The notes: generated by a model not told the origin, from the sequence alone. 40,443 nt of DNA from Prevotella sp. (GCA_022774105.1 JALFNY010000058.1:1-40443); one strand, 5' to 3'. Shown: positions 1 to 7,700, counted from the stretch's first letter. Numbers and translations are program-made.

Positions 1-71
1 AGCCGCTGCTCCCTCATCATGTCACAACGCCGTTTACGTGGTACGCCACGGCGCGCGCATGATTCTATATG

Positions 72-79
72 CAAAGATA
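72..79 (-). promoter_or_regulatory. -7 promoter element for a gene left of the window
   Basis: On the minus strand this reads TATCTTTG, which matches the Bacteroides -7 consensus TAnnTTTG. No clear TTG is found about 20 bp upstream, so the -33 half is weak. It would drive transcription out of the left edge of the window. The rest of 1-211 shows no gene; it holds a small GC-rich hairpin near 30-56. Confidence 0.35.
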
Positions 80-211
80 CATATTTTTTCTATAACACTG
101 CATAATGCTCTTTGTTTTTAACATTCATTTTCTCTTACAGTGTCTCTTTGCAGTTTATTCCCCTCTCTTCGCCCTTGTCCGTCGCCTGATTATGGTGCGA
201 GGTTTGTGGCG

Positions 212-1492
212 TTACTTCATCTTTTCCATTGCCTGTTGCAGGTCTGCTATGATGTCTTCCACGTTCTCTATTCCCACTGACAGTCTCACGAGGTCTGGTG
301 CTACTCCCGCCTCACGCAGTTGTTCGTCAGAGAGTTGACGGTGTGTGTGGCTTGCTGGGTGCAACACGCAGGTGCGTGCGTCGGCCACGTGTGTGACGAT
401 AGAGATGAAATCAAGGTTGTCCATAAACTTTATGGCGTCTTCACGTGTGCCTTTCAGTCCGAAGGCTATCACGCCACAGGTGCCGTCGGGCATGTATTTC
501 TGTGCCAGGGCGTGGTATTTGTTTGACTTCAGACCGGCGTAGTTGACCCATGCCACGTTGTCGTTGGCTTCCAGCCATTCTGCCACCCGTTGTGCATTGT
601 TACAGTGCTGACGCATACGCAGGTGCAGAGTTTCCAGTCCGAGGTTTAGCAGGAACGAGTTTTGCGGTGCTGGTATGCTTCCGAGGTCACGCATCAGTTG
701 GCTCACCAGTTTTGTGGTGTATGCCATCTTGCCGAACGCCTTGGTGTATGTCAGACCGTGGTATGATTCATCTGGCGTTGTGAGGCCAGGGAATTTGTCT
801 GCGTGTGCGTCCCAGTCAAAGTTTCCGCTATCTACTATTGCTCCTCCCACCTGTGTGGCATGACCGTCCATATACTTTGTTGTTGAGTGTGTGACAATGT
901 CACATCCCCATTCAAAGGGTCGGCAGTTGATTGGCGTGGCGAAGGTATTGTCAACGATGAGGGGTACTCCGTGCCTGTGAGCCATATTGGCAAAGCGTTC
1001 GATGTCAAAGACATTACCACCGGGATTGGAGATAGTCTCACCGAAGAAGCATTTTGTGTTTGGCCTGAAGGCCTGCTCTATACGCTCGTCGTCCCAGTCA
1101 GGGTCAACGAAAGTACATTCTATCCCGAGTTTCTTCATTGTCACCCCAAAGAGGTTGAACGTCCCACCGTATATCGTGTTGCTTGTGATGAAGTGGTCTC
1201 CTGCCTCACAAATGTTGAACACGGCATAGAAGTTTGCTGCCTGTCCGCTGCTTGTCAGCATTGCCCCCACGCCCCCTTCGAGAGCGGCAATCTTCTTTGC
1301 CACGGCATCGTTGGTAGGGTTTGCAAGGCGTGTGTAGAAATATCCCTCATCTTTCAGGTCGAAGAGGCGCGCCATTTGCTCGCTGGTGTCATATTTGAAT
1401 GTAGTGCTCTGATAGATGGGCAACTGCTGTGGCTCGCCCTTTTGTGGCTTCCATCCGCCGTGTATGCAGATGGTCTCAAGGTTTCTTTTCAT
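212..1492 (-). CDS. metY: O-acetylhomoserine sulfhydrylase, PLP-dependent
   Basis: This 426-residue protein belongs to the Cys/Met-metabolism PLP enzymes and most resembles O-acetylhomoserine sulfhydrylase, which makes homocysteine from O-acetylhomoserine and sulfide in the cytoplasm. The YTR phosphate-contact motif lies at residues 52-54, SSGQAA at 81-86, the cofactor Asp in DNTFATP at 181, and the Schiff-base lysine in STTKYMDGH at 206. Length fits the O-acetylhomoserine branch (about 425-430), which is longer than cystathionine gamma-synthase (about 390). The start begins [13 protein letters not shown], the usual N-terminus. The gene stands alone, with a -7 element 33 bp upstream. A role in cystathionine or methionine gamma-lyase chemistry is less likely given the long insert after residue 220. 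Confidence 0.9.
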   Translation of the reverse strand: MKRNLETICIHGGWKPQKGEPQQLPIYQSTTFKYDTSEQMARLFDLKDEGYFYTRLANPTNDAVAKKIAALEGGVGAMLTSSGQAANFYAVFNICEAGDHFITSNTIYGGTFNLFGVTMKKLGIECTFVDPDWDDERIEQAFRPNTKCFFGETISNPGGNVFDIERFANMAHRHGVPLIVDNTFATPINCRPFEWGCDIVTHSTTKYMDGHATQVGGAIVDSGNFDWDAHADKFPGLTTPDESYHGLTYTKAFGKMAYTTKLVSQLMRDLGSIPAPQNSFLLNLGLETLHLRMRQHCNNAQRVAEWLEANDNVAWVNYAGLKSNKYHALAQKYMPDGTCGVIAFGLKGTREDAIKFMDNLDFISIVTHVADARTCVLHPASHTHRQLSDEQLREAGVAPDLVRLSVGIENVEDIIADLQQAMEKMK

Positions 1493-1524
1493 GTATATGC
1501 TTGTTTATTGTTAGTATCTCCGTG

Positions 1525-1532
1525 CAAAGTTA
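1525..1532 (-). promoter_or_regulatory. -7 promoter element of metY
   Basis: Minus-strand TAACTTTG matches TAnnTTTG and lies 33 bp before the metY start codon. The expected TTG at -33 is replaced by a CTTCTT stretch, so only the -7 half is convincing. Confidence 0.55.
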
Positions 1533-1637
1533 TGAATAAATTCTGAGATAAAGAAGAAAAGGCACGTTATTTTTCTTTCCTCTCACCGCCCTCTGCCTAC
1601 GCCCGTCCCGTCACCTCGTCAGTGCCTGATAAACGTA

Positions 1638-1673
1638 TAATCCCGCAGCCAATGTTACTCGGTCGCGGGATTA
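1638..1673 (-). terminator. possible terminator hairpin after the tRNA-Val pair
   Basis: A perfect 9-bp stem, TAATCCCGC (1638-1646) with GCGGGATTA (1665-1673), encloses an 18-nt loop. It lies just downstream of the two minus-strand tRNA genes and upstream of metY. No long U-tract follows on the minus strand (TACGTTTATC), so this could be a weak terminator or a processing hairpin. Confidence 0.4.
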
Positions 1674-1695
1674 AAAAGAGTTAGAGAGAGAGAAG

Positions 1696-1770
1696 TGGGC
1701 GTTGACGGATTCGAACCGCCGACCCTCTGCTTGTAAGGCAGATGCTCTGAACCAGCTGAGCTAAACGCCC
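1696..1770 (-). tRNA. tRNA-Val (anticodon UAC), downstream copy
   Basis: The minus strand folds as a full cloverleaf: acceptor GGGCGTT paired with AACGCCC, a D-arm with GCTCAGCTGGTTCAGAGC, anticodon stem TCTGC/GCAGA around loop CTTACAA (anticodon TAC), and a T-arm with GGTTCGAATCC. The discriminator base is A. No CCA follows in the DNA (ACTTC), so it must be added after transcription. The 75 bases are identical to the copy at 1806-1880, and the two are probably co-transcribed. Confidence 0.96.
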
Positions 1771-1805
1771 GATTGCATAACTCTTCGTCTGTCATTAAAA
1801 TGTGG

Positions 1806-1880
1806 TGGGCGTTGACGGATTCGAACCGCCGACCCTCTGCTTGTAAGGCAGATGCTCTGAACCAGCTGAGCTAAACGCCC
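1806..1880 (-). tRNA. tRNA-Val (anticodon UAC), upstream copy
   Basis: This is the promoter-proximal copy of the tandem pair, identical over 75 bases to the copy at 1696-1770 and separated from it by 35 bp. The anticodon is TAC, reading GUA and other valine codons. Here the bases after the discriminator A happen to spell CCA (1803-1805), unlike the other copy. A well-formed -33/-7 promoter lies about 45 bp upstream. Confidence 0.96.
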
Positions 1881-1927
1881 GATTGAAGAGTATTTATCGG
1901 TGTGCAACTATTTTCTTAATTGCGGTG

Positions 1928-1958
1928 CAAAGGTACAACCTTTTTCTGAAACCTGCAA
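1928..1958 (-). promoter_or_regulatory. promoter of the tRNA-Val pair
   Basis: Minus-strand TTG at 1956-1958, a 20-bp spacer, then TACCTTTG at 1928-1935. This is a near-perfect Bacteroides-type promoter facing the two tRNA genes. Confidence 0.75.
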
Positions 1959-2069
1959 GTTTTTCCTTAATTATTTTTCTTTTTGATGTGATTTTCGGCG
2001 TTTTTGGGGGTTGTTTACTGCGTTATCGCATCAGACACAACGGCTCAATGACCGTAAGCCTACATATCA

Positions 2070-2117
2070 AACCTAAACTCCTGCAACCTGATTCCTCACG
2101 ACCTACAACCTAATACC
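2070..2117. repeat. short intergenic repeat of the CCTGCAACCT type
   Basis: The stretch carries three near-copies of a word: ACCTAAACTCC, then CTGCAACCTGATTCC, then ACCTACAACCTAATACC. The middle word matches one in the array at 37332-37394 (CCTGCAACCTGACTCC), so both belong to one intergenic repeat family. No coding sense is seen. It lies between the tRNA promoter and the aldolase terminator. Confidence 0.5.
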
Positions 2118-2133
2118 ACGCAAGTCTAAGGGC

Positions 2134-2177
2134 AAAAAAAGCGGGAGAAGACGTAACTCACGTTAAGTACTTCCCCC
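2134..2177 (-). terminator. intrinsic terminator of fba
   Basis: Downstream of the aldolase stop, the minus strand has GGGGGAAG pairing with CTTCTCCC (2143-2150 with 2170-2177, one imperfect pair). An inner TAAC/GTTA pair follows, and then a run of seven T (2134-2140). This is a classical Rho-independent terminator. Confidence 0.75.
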
Positions 2178-2200
2178 TTTATAATATTATGAGATATAAT

Positions 2201-3199
2201 TTATTCTGCTAATTTCCCGTCTGAGCCGAGTACATTCACAATCTTGTGGATATACATCTTCTTCATATTCTCACGTGCTGGTTTGAGATACTGACGTGGG
2301 TCGAAGTCTCCTGGGTGCTCTGCCATGTGCTTACGTATTGCTGCTGTCATAGCGAGTCGAGAGTCTGAGTCGATGTTTATCTTACATACTGCTGACTTAG
2401 CGGCCTGACGTAACTGCTCTTCTGGTATTCCTATTGCTGCTTCGAGGTGTCCTCCGAACTGGTTGATGGTGTTTACCTCGTCCATTGGCACTGATGATGA
2501 GCCGTGTAGCACGATTGGGAATCCAGGGAGTTTCTTCTCTATTTCTGCGAGGATATCGAATGCGAGCGGTGGTGGCACGAGCACTCCGTTAACGAGTGTG
2601 CACTGTTCTGGTGTGAACTTGTGTGCTCCGTGTGATGTGCCTATTGATATAGCGAGTGAGTCACAGCCAGTGCGTGTTGCGAAGTCTATTACTTCTTCTG
2701 GCTTTGTGTAGTGTGATTCTGCTGCGCGTACCTCGTCTTCTACTCCTGCGAGTACTCCGAGTTCTGCTTCTACTGTTACGTCGTACTGGTGAGCGTAGTC
2801 AACTACTTTCTTTGCCAGTGCTACGTTTTCTTCGTATGGCAGGTGTGAGCCGTCTATCATTACTGATGAGAAGCCCATGTCGATACAGTTCTTGCAGAGT
2901 TCAAAACTGTCACCGTGGTCGAGGTGAAGCACTATTTCTGGGTGCTCACAGCCGAGTTCTTTTGCGTATGCTACTGCGCCTTCTGCCATGTAACGTAGTA
3001 TTGTGCCGTTAGCATAGTTGCGTGCACCTTTTGATACTTGCATTATGACAGGTGACTTTGTCTCTACTGCAGCCATCACGATGGCCTGCATCTGCTCCAT
3101 TGTGTTGAAGTTGAATGCTGGGATAGCATATCCCCCAGCAACGGCGCGCTTGAACATCTCACGGGTGTTTACAAGGCCGAGATCTTTGTAATTTACCAT
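2201..3199 (-). CDS. fba: class II fructose-bisphosphate aldolase
   Basis: The 332-residue cytoplasmic enzyme cleaves fructose 1,6-bisphosphate to glyceraldehyde 3-phosphate and dihydroxyacetone phosphate. Class II signatures are present: LHLDHGDSFELC with the catalytic Asp94 and zinc-ligand His95, the metal/substrate loop VEAELGVLAG, SIGTSHGAHKF with the second zinc His, and VLHGSSSV with the third. The length of about 330 is that of Bacteroidales aldolases. The start (MVNYKDLGLVNTREMF) matches the usual N-terminus and follows a strong promoter by about 70 bp. The gene is monocistronic, with an intrinsic terminator just downstream. Tagatose-bisphosphate aldolase is a homologous alternative but less likely for the only copy seen. 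Confidence 0.93.
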   Translation of the reverse strand: MVNYKDLGLVNTREMFKRAVAGGYAIPAFNFNTMEQMQAIVMAAVETKSPVIMQVSKGARNYANGTILRYMAEGAVAYAKELGCEHPEIVLHLDHGDSFELCKNCIDMGFSSVMIDGSHLPYEENVALAKKVVDYAHQYDVTVEAELGVLAGVEDEVRAAESHYTKPEEVIDFATRTGCDSLAISIGTSHGAHKFTPEQCTLVNGVLVPPPLAFDILAEIEKKLPGFPIVLHGSSSVPMDEVNTINQFGGHLEAAIGIPEEQLRQAAKSAVCKINIDSDSRLAMTAAIRKHMAEHPGDFDPRQYLKPARENMKKMYIHKIVNVLGSDGKLAE

Positions 3200-3268
3200 T
3201 GGTCTTTTGTTTTTGTGTTTTTTTGAGAAACTCTGCTTTTACTGGAACCAATTCCGTTTTTACGTTTG

Positions 3269-3299
3269 CAAAGTTACTGTTTTCTTTTTTTTCTGACAA
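3269..3299 (-). promoter_or_regulatory. promoter of fba
   Basis: Minus-strand TTG at 3297-3299, a 20-bp spacer and TAACTTTG at 3269-3276 match the Bacteroides promoter. The leader to the ATG is about 60 nt and T/A rich. Confidence 0.75.
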
Positions 3300-3394
3300 A
3301 TTTTTTTGCTCTAAATGTTGCTATTGACGTGTTTTTTCCTGTTTTTTGCCAACTGCGCATTGCAAAAGCGAGCATTTTGTCCTGTTCTATTTGT

Positions 3395-4537
3395 TTACAG
3401 GTGCTTGTTGAAGAAGAGTTTTACTTCTTCTTGCATGGCGCGGTTGAAGAAGTGTTTTTCCTGCCATATGCGTGTTATCAGTTTGTTGTCTGCTCCTTGT
3501 TCGTGCCATACTTCTCGCATTTCACGGTATGCGTTCTGCACTCCTGGCACTGGGAAGAGTTTGTCTTTGTCGCCGTTGTAGAACAGCATGGGTTTTGGGC
3601 AGGCGAGTGATGCTACGTGTGGATAGTCCATCAGGTTGCGTATTCCTGGTATTAGCATTGAGTATGCCGAGCCTCCTTTGTTCTGGTTGTTGGTTAGTGT
3701 CATAAGGTTTTCCGTGTCATTCATCCAGCATATGGCTGCTGCTGCCTTCACCTCGTCACTCATTGCGGCGAGCATCCACGAGCGGTATGAGCCCATTGAG
3801 AATCCGAGGCAGCCTACCCTGCCTTTGTCAACCATGGGGAGATGGGCAAGAAACTGTGCTGCCCGCATATCGTCCCACGTTATCCATGCGCCCCATGAGG
3901 TGCCCATTTGCAGCATATTTGCTGCCAGTGCCTGTTGGGAGTCATAGCGTACGCCTTCTTTTCTGCCGCGGTCGCCCCAGAAGAGTGCGTCTATTGACAG
4001 CACTACATAGCCGGCTTTGGCGAGTTCGTCGCCTACATATATGCCGTCATAGCATCGTTGTGCCCAGTCATCGGCGTCGGCAAGCAGTGTGGAATCTACT
4101 TCAAAGGGTCGCACCATCTTTTCTTTTCCTATGGAGAAGTGTGCTCCGTGGTCGTGGAGCATGAGCAGGGCGGGGGCTTTCCTTGTGTCCGGCACGAGGA
4201 GATATGCCATTACTTTCTCCCAGGCGTTGATGTTGAAGAGTATTTTTTGTGCTTCGTATCCTTCACGTTTTTCGCGTGCCACGACTTCATAGTCATACGT
4301 CTCAGGGGCTGGCGGTGCCTGCTGCATGGTGGCTGCCACCTGCCGGCGCGCCTCCTCACGCCACTGGTCAAAGGTCATGGTGTGGCGTTTGTTCTGCCAT
4401 GACCAGGGGTATGTCAGTTGTTTTTTTAACTGTTGGTAGAACAGGGGCATGTCTTTCTCCGTGCCGTAGCGTTCTGACTGCGCTGCAGCGGACAGGGAGA
4501 GGGCGAGGGTCAGCGTTAGTAAGAGGGTCTGTTTCAT
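3395..4537 (-). CDS. secreted alpha/beta hydrolase (dienelactone hydrolase/acetylxylan esterase-like)
   Basis: The protein has 380 residues. A signal peptide (MKQTLLLTLTLALSLSAAAQ) sends it to the periplasm or beyond. The alpha/beta hydrolase fold is shown by the oxyanion strand ALLMLHDHGAHFS (123-135), the nucleophile elbow GFSMGS with Ser247, an acid in NGDKDKLFP (Asp323) and a late His362 in EKHFFNRAM. The LHDHGAHFS and DALFWGDRG stretches are typical of the acetylxylan-esterase-like group found among Bacteroidales carbohydrate genes. The true substrate cannot be read from the sequence, and no polysaccharide-utilisation genes are adjacent. It has its own promoter. Confidence 0.8.
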   Translation of the reverse strand: MKQTLLLTLTLALSLSAAAQSERYGTEKDMPLFYQQLKKQLTYPWSWQNKRHTMTFDQWREEARRQVAATMQQAPPAPETYDYEVVAREKREGYEAQKILFNINAWEKVMAYLLVPDTRKAPALLMLHDHGAHFSIGKEKMVRPFEVDSTLLADADDWAQRCYDGIYVGDELAKAGYVVLSIDALFWGDRGRKEGVRYDSQQALAANMLQMGTSWGAWITWDDMRAAQFLAHLPMVDKGRVGCLGFSMGSYRSWMLAAMSDEVKAAAAICWMNDTENLMTLTNNQNKGGSAYSMLIPGIRNLMDYPHVASLACPKPMLFYNGDKDKLFPVPGVQNAYREMREVWHEQGADNKLITRIWQEKHFFNRAMQEEVKLFFNKHL

Positions 4538-4576
4538 TCGTCTTGGTTTTCTGTTGCGGGCTGTGTGACCGTGCTA

Positions 4577-4607
4577 CAAATGTACTAAGTTTGCTTGACA
4601 TGAACAA
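4577..4607 (-). promoter_or_regulatory. promoter of the secreted hydrolase gene
   Basis: Minus-strand TTG at 4605-4607, a 20-bp spacer and TACATTTG at 4577-4584. The distance to the start codon is about 40 bp. Confidence 0.7.
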
Positions 4608-4689
4608 CTTTGCTCGGTCATAACGTGTGTTTTTTGCATGTATTAACTTTTTCTCACGGTGTTTTTCGTGGTTTTTCCTTTTGTGGTCT

Positions 4690-4719
4690 TTGTGGTTTTG
4701 GGAAAAAGGGATAACTTTG
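4690..4719 (+). promoter_or_regulatory. promoter of the GNAT gene
   Basis: TTG at 4690-4692, a 19-bp spacer and TAACTTTG at 4712-4719. Transcription should start near 4726, which rules out the in-frame upstream codon at 4627 and fixes the gene start at 4744. Confidence 0.72.
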
Positions 4720-4743
4720 CACTATCATTTTAGGTACGTTATT

Positions 4744-5256
4744 ATGATAGTGATACGTTCTGCCACTGCCGCTGATGCCTCGGCTTTGCTGGCTATTTAC
4801 GCTCCCTACGTGGAGAAGACAGGCATCACGTTTGAGTTGGAGGTGCCCTCGGTTGATGATTTCCGCCACCGCATCGTGAAGACGCTTGAGAGGTTTCCCT
4901 ACCTTGTGGCTACTGACGAGAGTGGGGATATTGTAGGGTATTCATACGCGGGGACGCTGCGTCCTCGTCCGGCCTATAACCACTGTGTGGAGGTGTCTAT
5001 TTATATTCGTGAGGACTGCCGCCGTGGTGGCATCGGCACTGCGCTCTACGGGGAACTGGAGCGGCGGCTGAAGGCGATGGGGATAGTGAACCTTTACGCC
5101 AGCATAACGTGGGTTGAGGGTGAGAACTGCCACCTGACACGCCAGAGCCCACTGTTCCATGAGAAGATGGGTTACGTGAAAGTGGGGCATTTTCACAGGT
5201 GCGGATATAAGTTCGGGGAGTGGTTTGACATGATATGGATGGAGAAATTCCTCTGA
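4744..5256 (+). CDS. GNAT N-acetyltransferase, phosphinothricin-acetyltransferase-like
   Basis: This 170-residue protein has the GNAT fold of the Pat/Bar (COG1247) group. It opens with IRSATAADASALLAIYAPYVE and continues with TFELEVPS, as in that family. The acetyl-CoA pyrophosphate loop is RRGGIGTAL (about 93-101), followed by YASITWVEGEN and the C-terminal LFHEKMGYVKVGHF. Such enzymes acetylate the amino group of small molecules or amino-acid analogues in the cytoplasm. An open frame continues upstream to 4627, but that stretch lies before and inside the promoter, so ATG 4744 is the start. It is monocistronic. Confidence 0.85.
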   Translation: MIVIRSATAADASALLAIYAPYVEKTGITFELEVPSVDDFRHRIVKTLERFPYLVATDESGDIVGYSYAGTLRPRPAYNHCVEVSIYIREDCRRGGIGTALYGELERRLKAMGIVNLYASITWVEGENCHLTRQSPLFHEKMGYVKVGHFHRCGYKFGEWFDMIWMEKFL

Positions 5257-5258
5257 GA

Positions 5259-5273
5259 CACGGCACTGCCGTG
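5259..5273. other. short palindromic hairpin after the GNAT stop
   Basis: CACGGC (5259-5264) pairs with GCCGTG (5268-5273) over a 3-nt loop, two bases after the stop codon. No U-tract follows, so its role as a terminator is uncertain. Confidence 0.35.
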
Positions 5274-5349
5274 CGTGGCGTGACGGCTTGCACGGTGGGT
5301 TGGCGGCAGTGGCTGGCGGAGGGTATTGCGATGCACCGCCCTGCAATCT

Positions 5350-5437
5350 GGTGCTGATTAGAATATAATCAGGTGCTGACTGCTACGTGATTTGCCACTG
5401 ATTGCTACGTAATCTGCTGCTGATTGCAAGGCGCAAG
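5350..5437 (+). repeat. 22-bp tandem array, locus A (4 units)
   Basis: Four back-to-back units of exactly 22 bp start at 5350, 5372, 5394 and 5416. Units one and two begin GGTGCTGA, the third GCCACTGA and the fourth GCTGCTGA. The second and third share TGCTACGTRAT; the first holds the palindrome CTGATTA-gaata-TAATCAG. No gene is seen in 5257-5550; the array and two hairpins are its only features. Confidence 0.8.
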
Positions 5438-5534
5438 GTGCGCGGCAGTGGGGAAAGGGGCACGTGGCTACCGTGTTAGGCATAAGAAATGCCGCACGTG
5501 AGCGGTGTTGCTACTATGCGGCAATGGTTGTGTC

Positions 5535-5549
5535 ATGGTCTCTGACCAT
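5535..5549 (-). terminator. possible hairpin terminator after murI
   Basis: ATGGTC (5535-5540) and GACCAT (5544-5549) form a 6-bp stem one base beyond the murI stop codon. The downstream minus strand lacks a U-run, so termination strength is doubtful. Confidence 0.35.
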
Positions 5550-5550
5550 A

Positions 5551-6411
5551 TTACAGGTCGATATGTTTCACTGCTACTTCCTCATGCAGGAACATGGCGG
5601 CGCACTCCTTGAAGCGTTCTGGCGACTCGGTGGTGAGGTACTCCATGCTTCCGTTCGTGCTGCAACGCTGGTCTATGTCGGGGTGTCGGCGCAGGTAGTC
5701 AGCCAGTGATGCTGCCACGTATTCTCCCTGCGAGACGATGCGTATGCCCTCTGGCGTGACGCGGCGAATGGCATTCATCAGCAGCGGATAGTGCGTGCAA
5801 CCGAGTATGATGGTGTCTATCAGGGGGTCTTTTGACAATAGTTGCATGATGCGTTTGCGCACAAAGTATTCTGCTCCCTGGCTTTCTGCTTCTCCGGCCT
5901 CTACTATCGCTGCCCATAGCGGGCACGGCTGGCCCGTCACAACGATGTCGGGGTGGAGTTTGGCAATCTCCAGTGTGTAACTCTCTGAGCGCACCGTGCC
6001 CTCCGTTGCCACCACTCCCACATGGCGTGAGGTGGTAAGACTGCCGATAATCTCTACCGTGGGGCGTATCACTCCGAGCACCCTGTTGCCGCCCCAAGGC
6101 TTCTGCGCAGGACTGGTGATGCCGAATCGCTCCTTATTATATATAGGGAGGTCGTTCTGCTGTATGCTTCTCAGTGCCTTTGCCGAGGCGGTGTTGCAAC
6201 CAAGTATGACGAGGTGGCAGCCCATATCGAACAGCCTCAGCACCGCCTGACGGGTGAAGTCATAGACAACATCGAAGGAACGCGGACCGTAAGGGGCGCG
6301 GGCATTGTCTCCAAGATATATGAAGTCACGCTCCGGCAGTGCCTTCCGCAGTTGCTGAAGGATGGTGAGACCGCCATAACCGGAGTCGAAGACACCGATG
6401 GGTGCGGTCAT
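5551..6411 (-). CDS. murI: glutamate racemase
   Basis: MurI interconverts L- and D-glutamate, supplying D-Glu for peptidoglycan stem peptides in the cytoplasm. The 286-residue protein has the family start IGVFDSGYGGLTIL, the LGDNARAPYG loop, and the two catalytic cysteines in ILGCNTAS (Cys72) and ILGCTHYP (Cys205). An insert of about 20 residues (91-110) follows the first cysteine block. It is the last gene of the envelope operon, and its ATG overlaps the TGA of the preceding ompH-like gene (ATGA). This points to translational coupling. Confidence 0.94.
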   Translation of the reverse strand: MTAPIGVFDSGYGGLTILQQLRKALPERDFIYLGDNARAPYGPRSFDVVYDFTRQAVLRLFDMGCHLVILGCNTASAKALRSIQQNDLPIYNKERFGITSPAQKPWGGNRVLGVIRPTVEIIGSLTTSRHVGVVATEGTVRSESYTLEIAKLHPDIVVTGQPCPLWAAIVEAGEAESQGAEYFVRKRIMQLLSKDPLIDTIILGCTHYPLLMNAIRRVTPEGIRIVSQGEYVAASLADYLRRHPDIDQRCSTNGSMEYLTTESPERFKECAAMFLHEEVAVKHIDL

Positions 6412-6914
6412 TTTGTGAGGTCTAAAAGGGTTGGTGTCACGTCAACGGCGAGTGCGGGAGAGATAAACGGGCAGGCCTCGCTGTCGGTATTGACTATCAC
6501 GGCGTAACCGCCCTGCCGCCCCAGTGTGGCAATGGCGTTGCGAATCTTCTCATGCAGAGGGGCCATGACCTCCTTTTCAGCCTGTGCCAGCAAGCGTTCT
6601 GATTCTTTCTTGAACTGCTCGTTGCGCTCCAGAAGAGCCTGAAGGTCTGACTGTCGCTTCTGTCTTATGCTTTCAGCGAGTTGTGCCTGCTGCCCAAGGA
6701 AGAGTTCATACTTCTCATTGAACTCCTTTTGTGCGCCTTCCAGTTCGTCAGCATACTGCTTACGCAACTTATCCATGCTTACAGTAGCGGTGGTATAGGC
6801 CGGCATGGACTGCAGGACTGCCTTGTAACTGAAATGCCCTATCTTCATCTCCTGCGCATGAGTAACTACCGCAGTGAGAAGAAACAGGGTTAGGGTAATG
6901 ATTGTTTTCTTCAT
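6408..6914 (-). CDS. OmpH/Skp-family periplasmic chaperone, copy 3 (murI-proximal)
   Basis: This 168-residue protein has a signal peptide (MKKTIITLTLFLLTAVVTHA), then the OmpH core opening KIGHFSYKAVLQSMPAYTTA. A long charged, Gln/Glu/Lys-rich coiled coil spans about residues 45-115, and the short C-terminal strand GGYAVIVNTDSEACPFISPAL closes the body. Skp-type proteins form trimers that hold unfolded outer membrane proteins on the way to BamA. An ATG four codons upstream (6926) is also possible. It is the third of three tandem paralogues, overlaps murI by 4 bp and follows a long hairpin at 6985-7050. It has a single Cys, absent from the other two. Confidence 0.85.
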   Translation of the reverse strand: MKKTIITLTLFLLTAVVTHAQEMKIGHFSYKAVLQSMPAYTTATVSMDKLRKQYADELEGAQKEFNEKYELFLGQQAQLAESIRQKRQSDLQALLERNEQFKKESERLLAQAEKEVMAPLHEKIRNAIATLGRQGGYAVIVNTDSEACPFISPALAVDVTPTLLDLTK

Positions 6915-6984
6915 AGTGATTGTCATTACTGTGGGGTGTGTTAACAGAATAGGGGGGCTGTTGCAGCGCAGAGGGGCTAAAAGT

Positions 6985-7050
6985 GGTTTGTGGATTGCGG
7001 GACACCTCACCCGCATGACGGGTGGACCGCTGTCCCACAACCCACAAACC
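6985..7050 (-). other. long intercistronic hairpin between ompH-like copies 2 and 3
   Basis: The arms 6985-7004 and 7031-7050 pair at 18 of 20 positions (GGTTTGTGG at one end, CCACAAACC at the other). An inner ACCCG/CGGGT stem caps the structure. On the transcribed minus strand it follows the copy-2 stop by 14 bp and is followed by CACTTTTAGCC. It may partly terminate transcription or protect the upstream mRNA, lowering output of copy 3 and murI. Confidence 0.6.
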
Positions 7051-7064
7051 TCCGTGTTATAGCA

Positions 7065-7565
7065 TTACTTGAGTTTGTTGATTTCTGCCTTTACCTCAGA
7101 GGTTACGTCCTTGGAACCGCTGCCGATGTAAAGTGCTGCGCCCTGCTCGAAGATGTATGTATATTGTCCGGCCTTACCAACGTTCTGTATGGCGGTAACT
7201 ATCTTCTGCTGTATTGGCTGCATCTTCTCTGCCTGCTGCTTCTGGAACTCCTGCTGGTTCTGCTGTGCCGTCTGCTGTATCTTGGCGTACATATCCTGCA
7301 AGGCCTTCTCCTGCTCCTGCTGTGCTGTGGCACTCATGGTTGCTTTGTTCTTGTCATACTCCTCGGCCTTGCGCTGGAGTTCCTCCTGCATAGCCTTGAT
7401 GTCGTTGTCATACTGCTGGGCTATGGCCTGCAACTCACCGTTTACCTTTGTGAGTTCTGGAAGGCTCTGCATGATTGACTGTGTGTCAACATGGCCAAAC
7501 TTCTGTGCATCTGCGCTGAGTGTCACTGCAAACACTGCTACGAGTGCGATGATAATCTTTTTCAT
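7065..7565 (-). CDS. OmpH/Skp-family periplasmic chaperone, copy 2
   Basis: The 166-residue protein begins with a signal peptide (MKKIIIALVAVFAVTLSADA). The mature part starts QKFGHVDTQSIMQSLPELTK, the usual OmpH core, and continues as a Gln-rich coiled coil (about 45-115, many QQ pairs), ending QYTYIFEQGAALYIGSGSKDVTSEV. It is the closest of the three to canonical Bacteroidales OmpH. An open frame extends 28 codons upstream, but that part is not signal-like, so MKKII at 7565 is taken as the start. It sits in the bamA operon and probably chaperones outer membrane proteins in the periplasm. Confidence 0.88.
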   Translation of the reverse strand: MKKIIIALVAVFAVTLSADAQKFGHVDTQSIMQSLPELTKVNGELQAIAQQYDNDIKAMQEELQRKAEEYDKNKATMSATAQQEQEKALQDMYAKIQQTAQQNQQEFQKQQAEKMQPIQQKIVTAIQNVGKAGQYTYIFEQGAALYIGSGSKDVTSEVKAEINKLK

Positions 7566-7607
7566 TTTGTCTGTAATTCTATTGTTTTTTGTTATTAATG
7601 TTTCTTT

Positions 7608-7700
7608 CCTGCACCGCTGACTGTCACGCAGCGTGGCGGTGTCACTCACGCTGCATGGCGGCGATTGTCACGCCCTGCACCGCTGACTGGCCCTTAATGC
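7608..7700. repeat. degenerate GC-rich 22-bp array in the ompH intergenic gap
   Basis: The 16-mer CCTGCACCGCTGACTG occurs at 7608-7623 and again at 7674-7689, exactly 66 bp (3 x 22) apart. The stretch splits into 22-bp units from 7613 that share a CTGACTG or GATTG core, then CACG. They align with locus A mostly through transitions. GCAGCGTG and CACGCTGC form an inverted pair inside it. Confidence 0.5.

Noticed and set aside
887..1546. Plus-strand open frame opposite metY
   Set aside because: It mirrors the codon structure of metY and has no recognisable domain, promoter or family likeness.
2463..3012. Plus-strand Leu/Arg-rich open frames opposite fba
   Set aside because: They are shadows of the aldolase gene with biased composition and no start signals.
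4627..4743. Longer N-terminus for the GNAT protein
   Set aside because: The upstream part is hydrophobic and unrelated to the GNAT fold, and it lies before and inside the promoter at 4690-4719.
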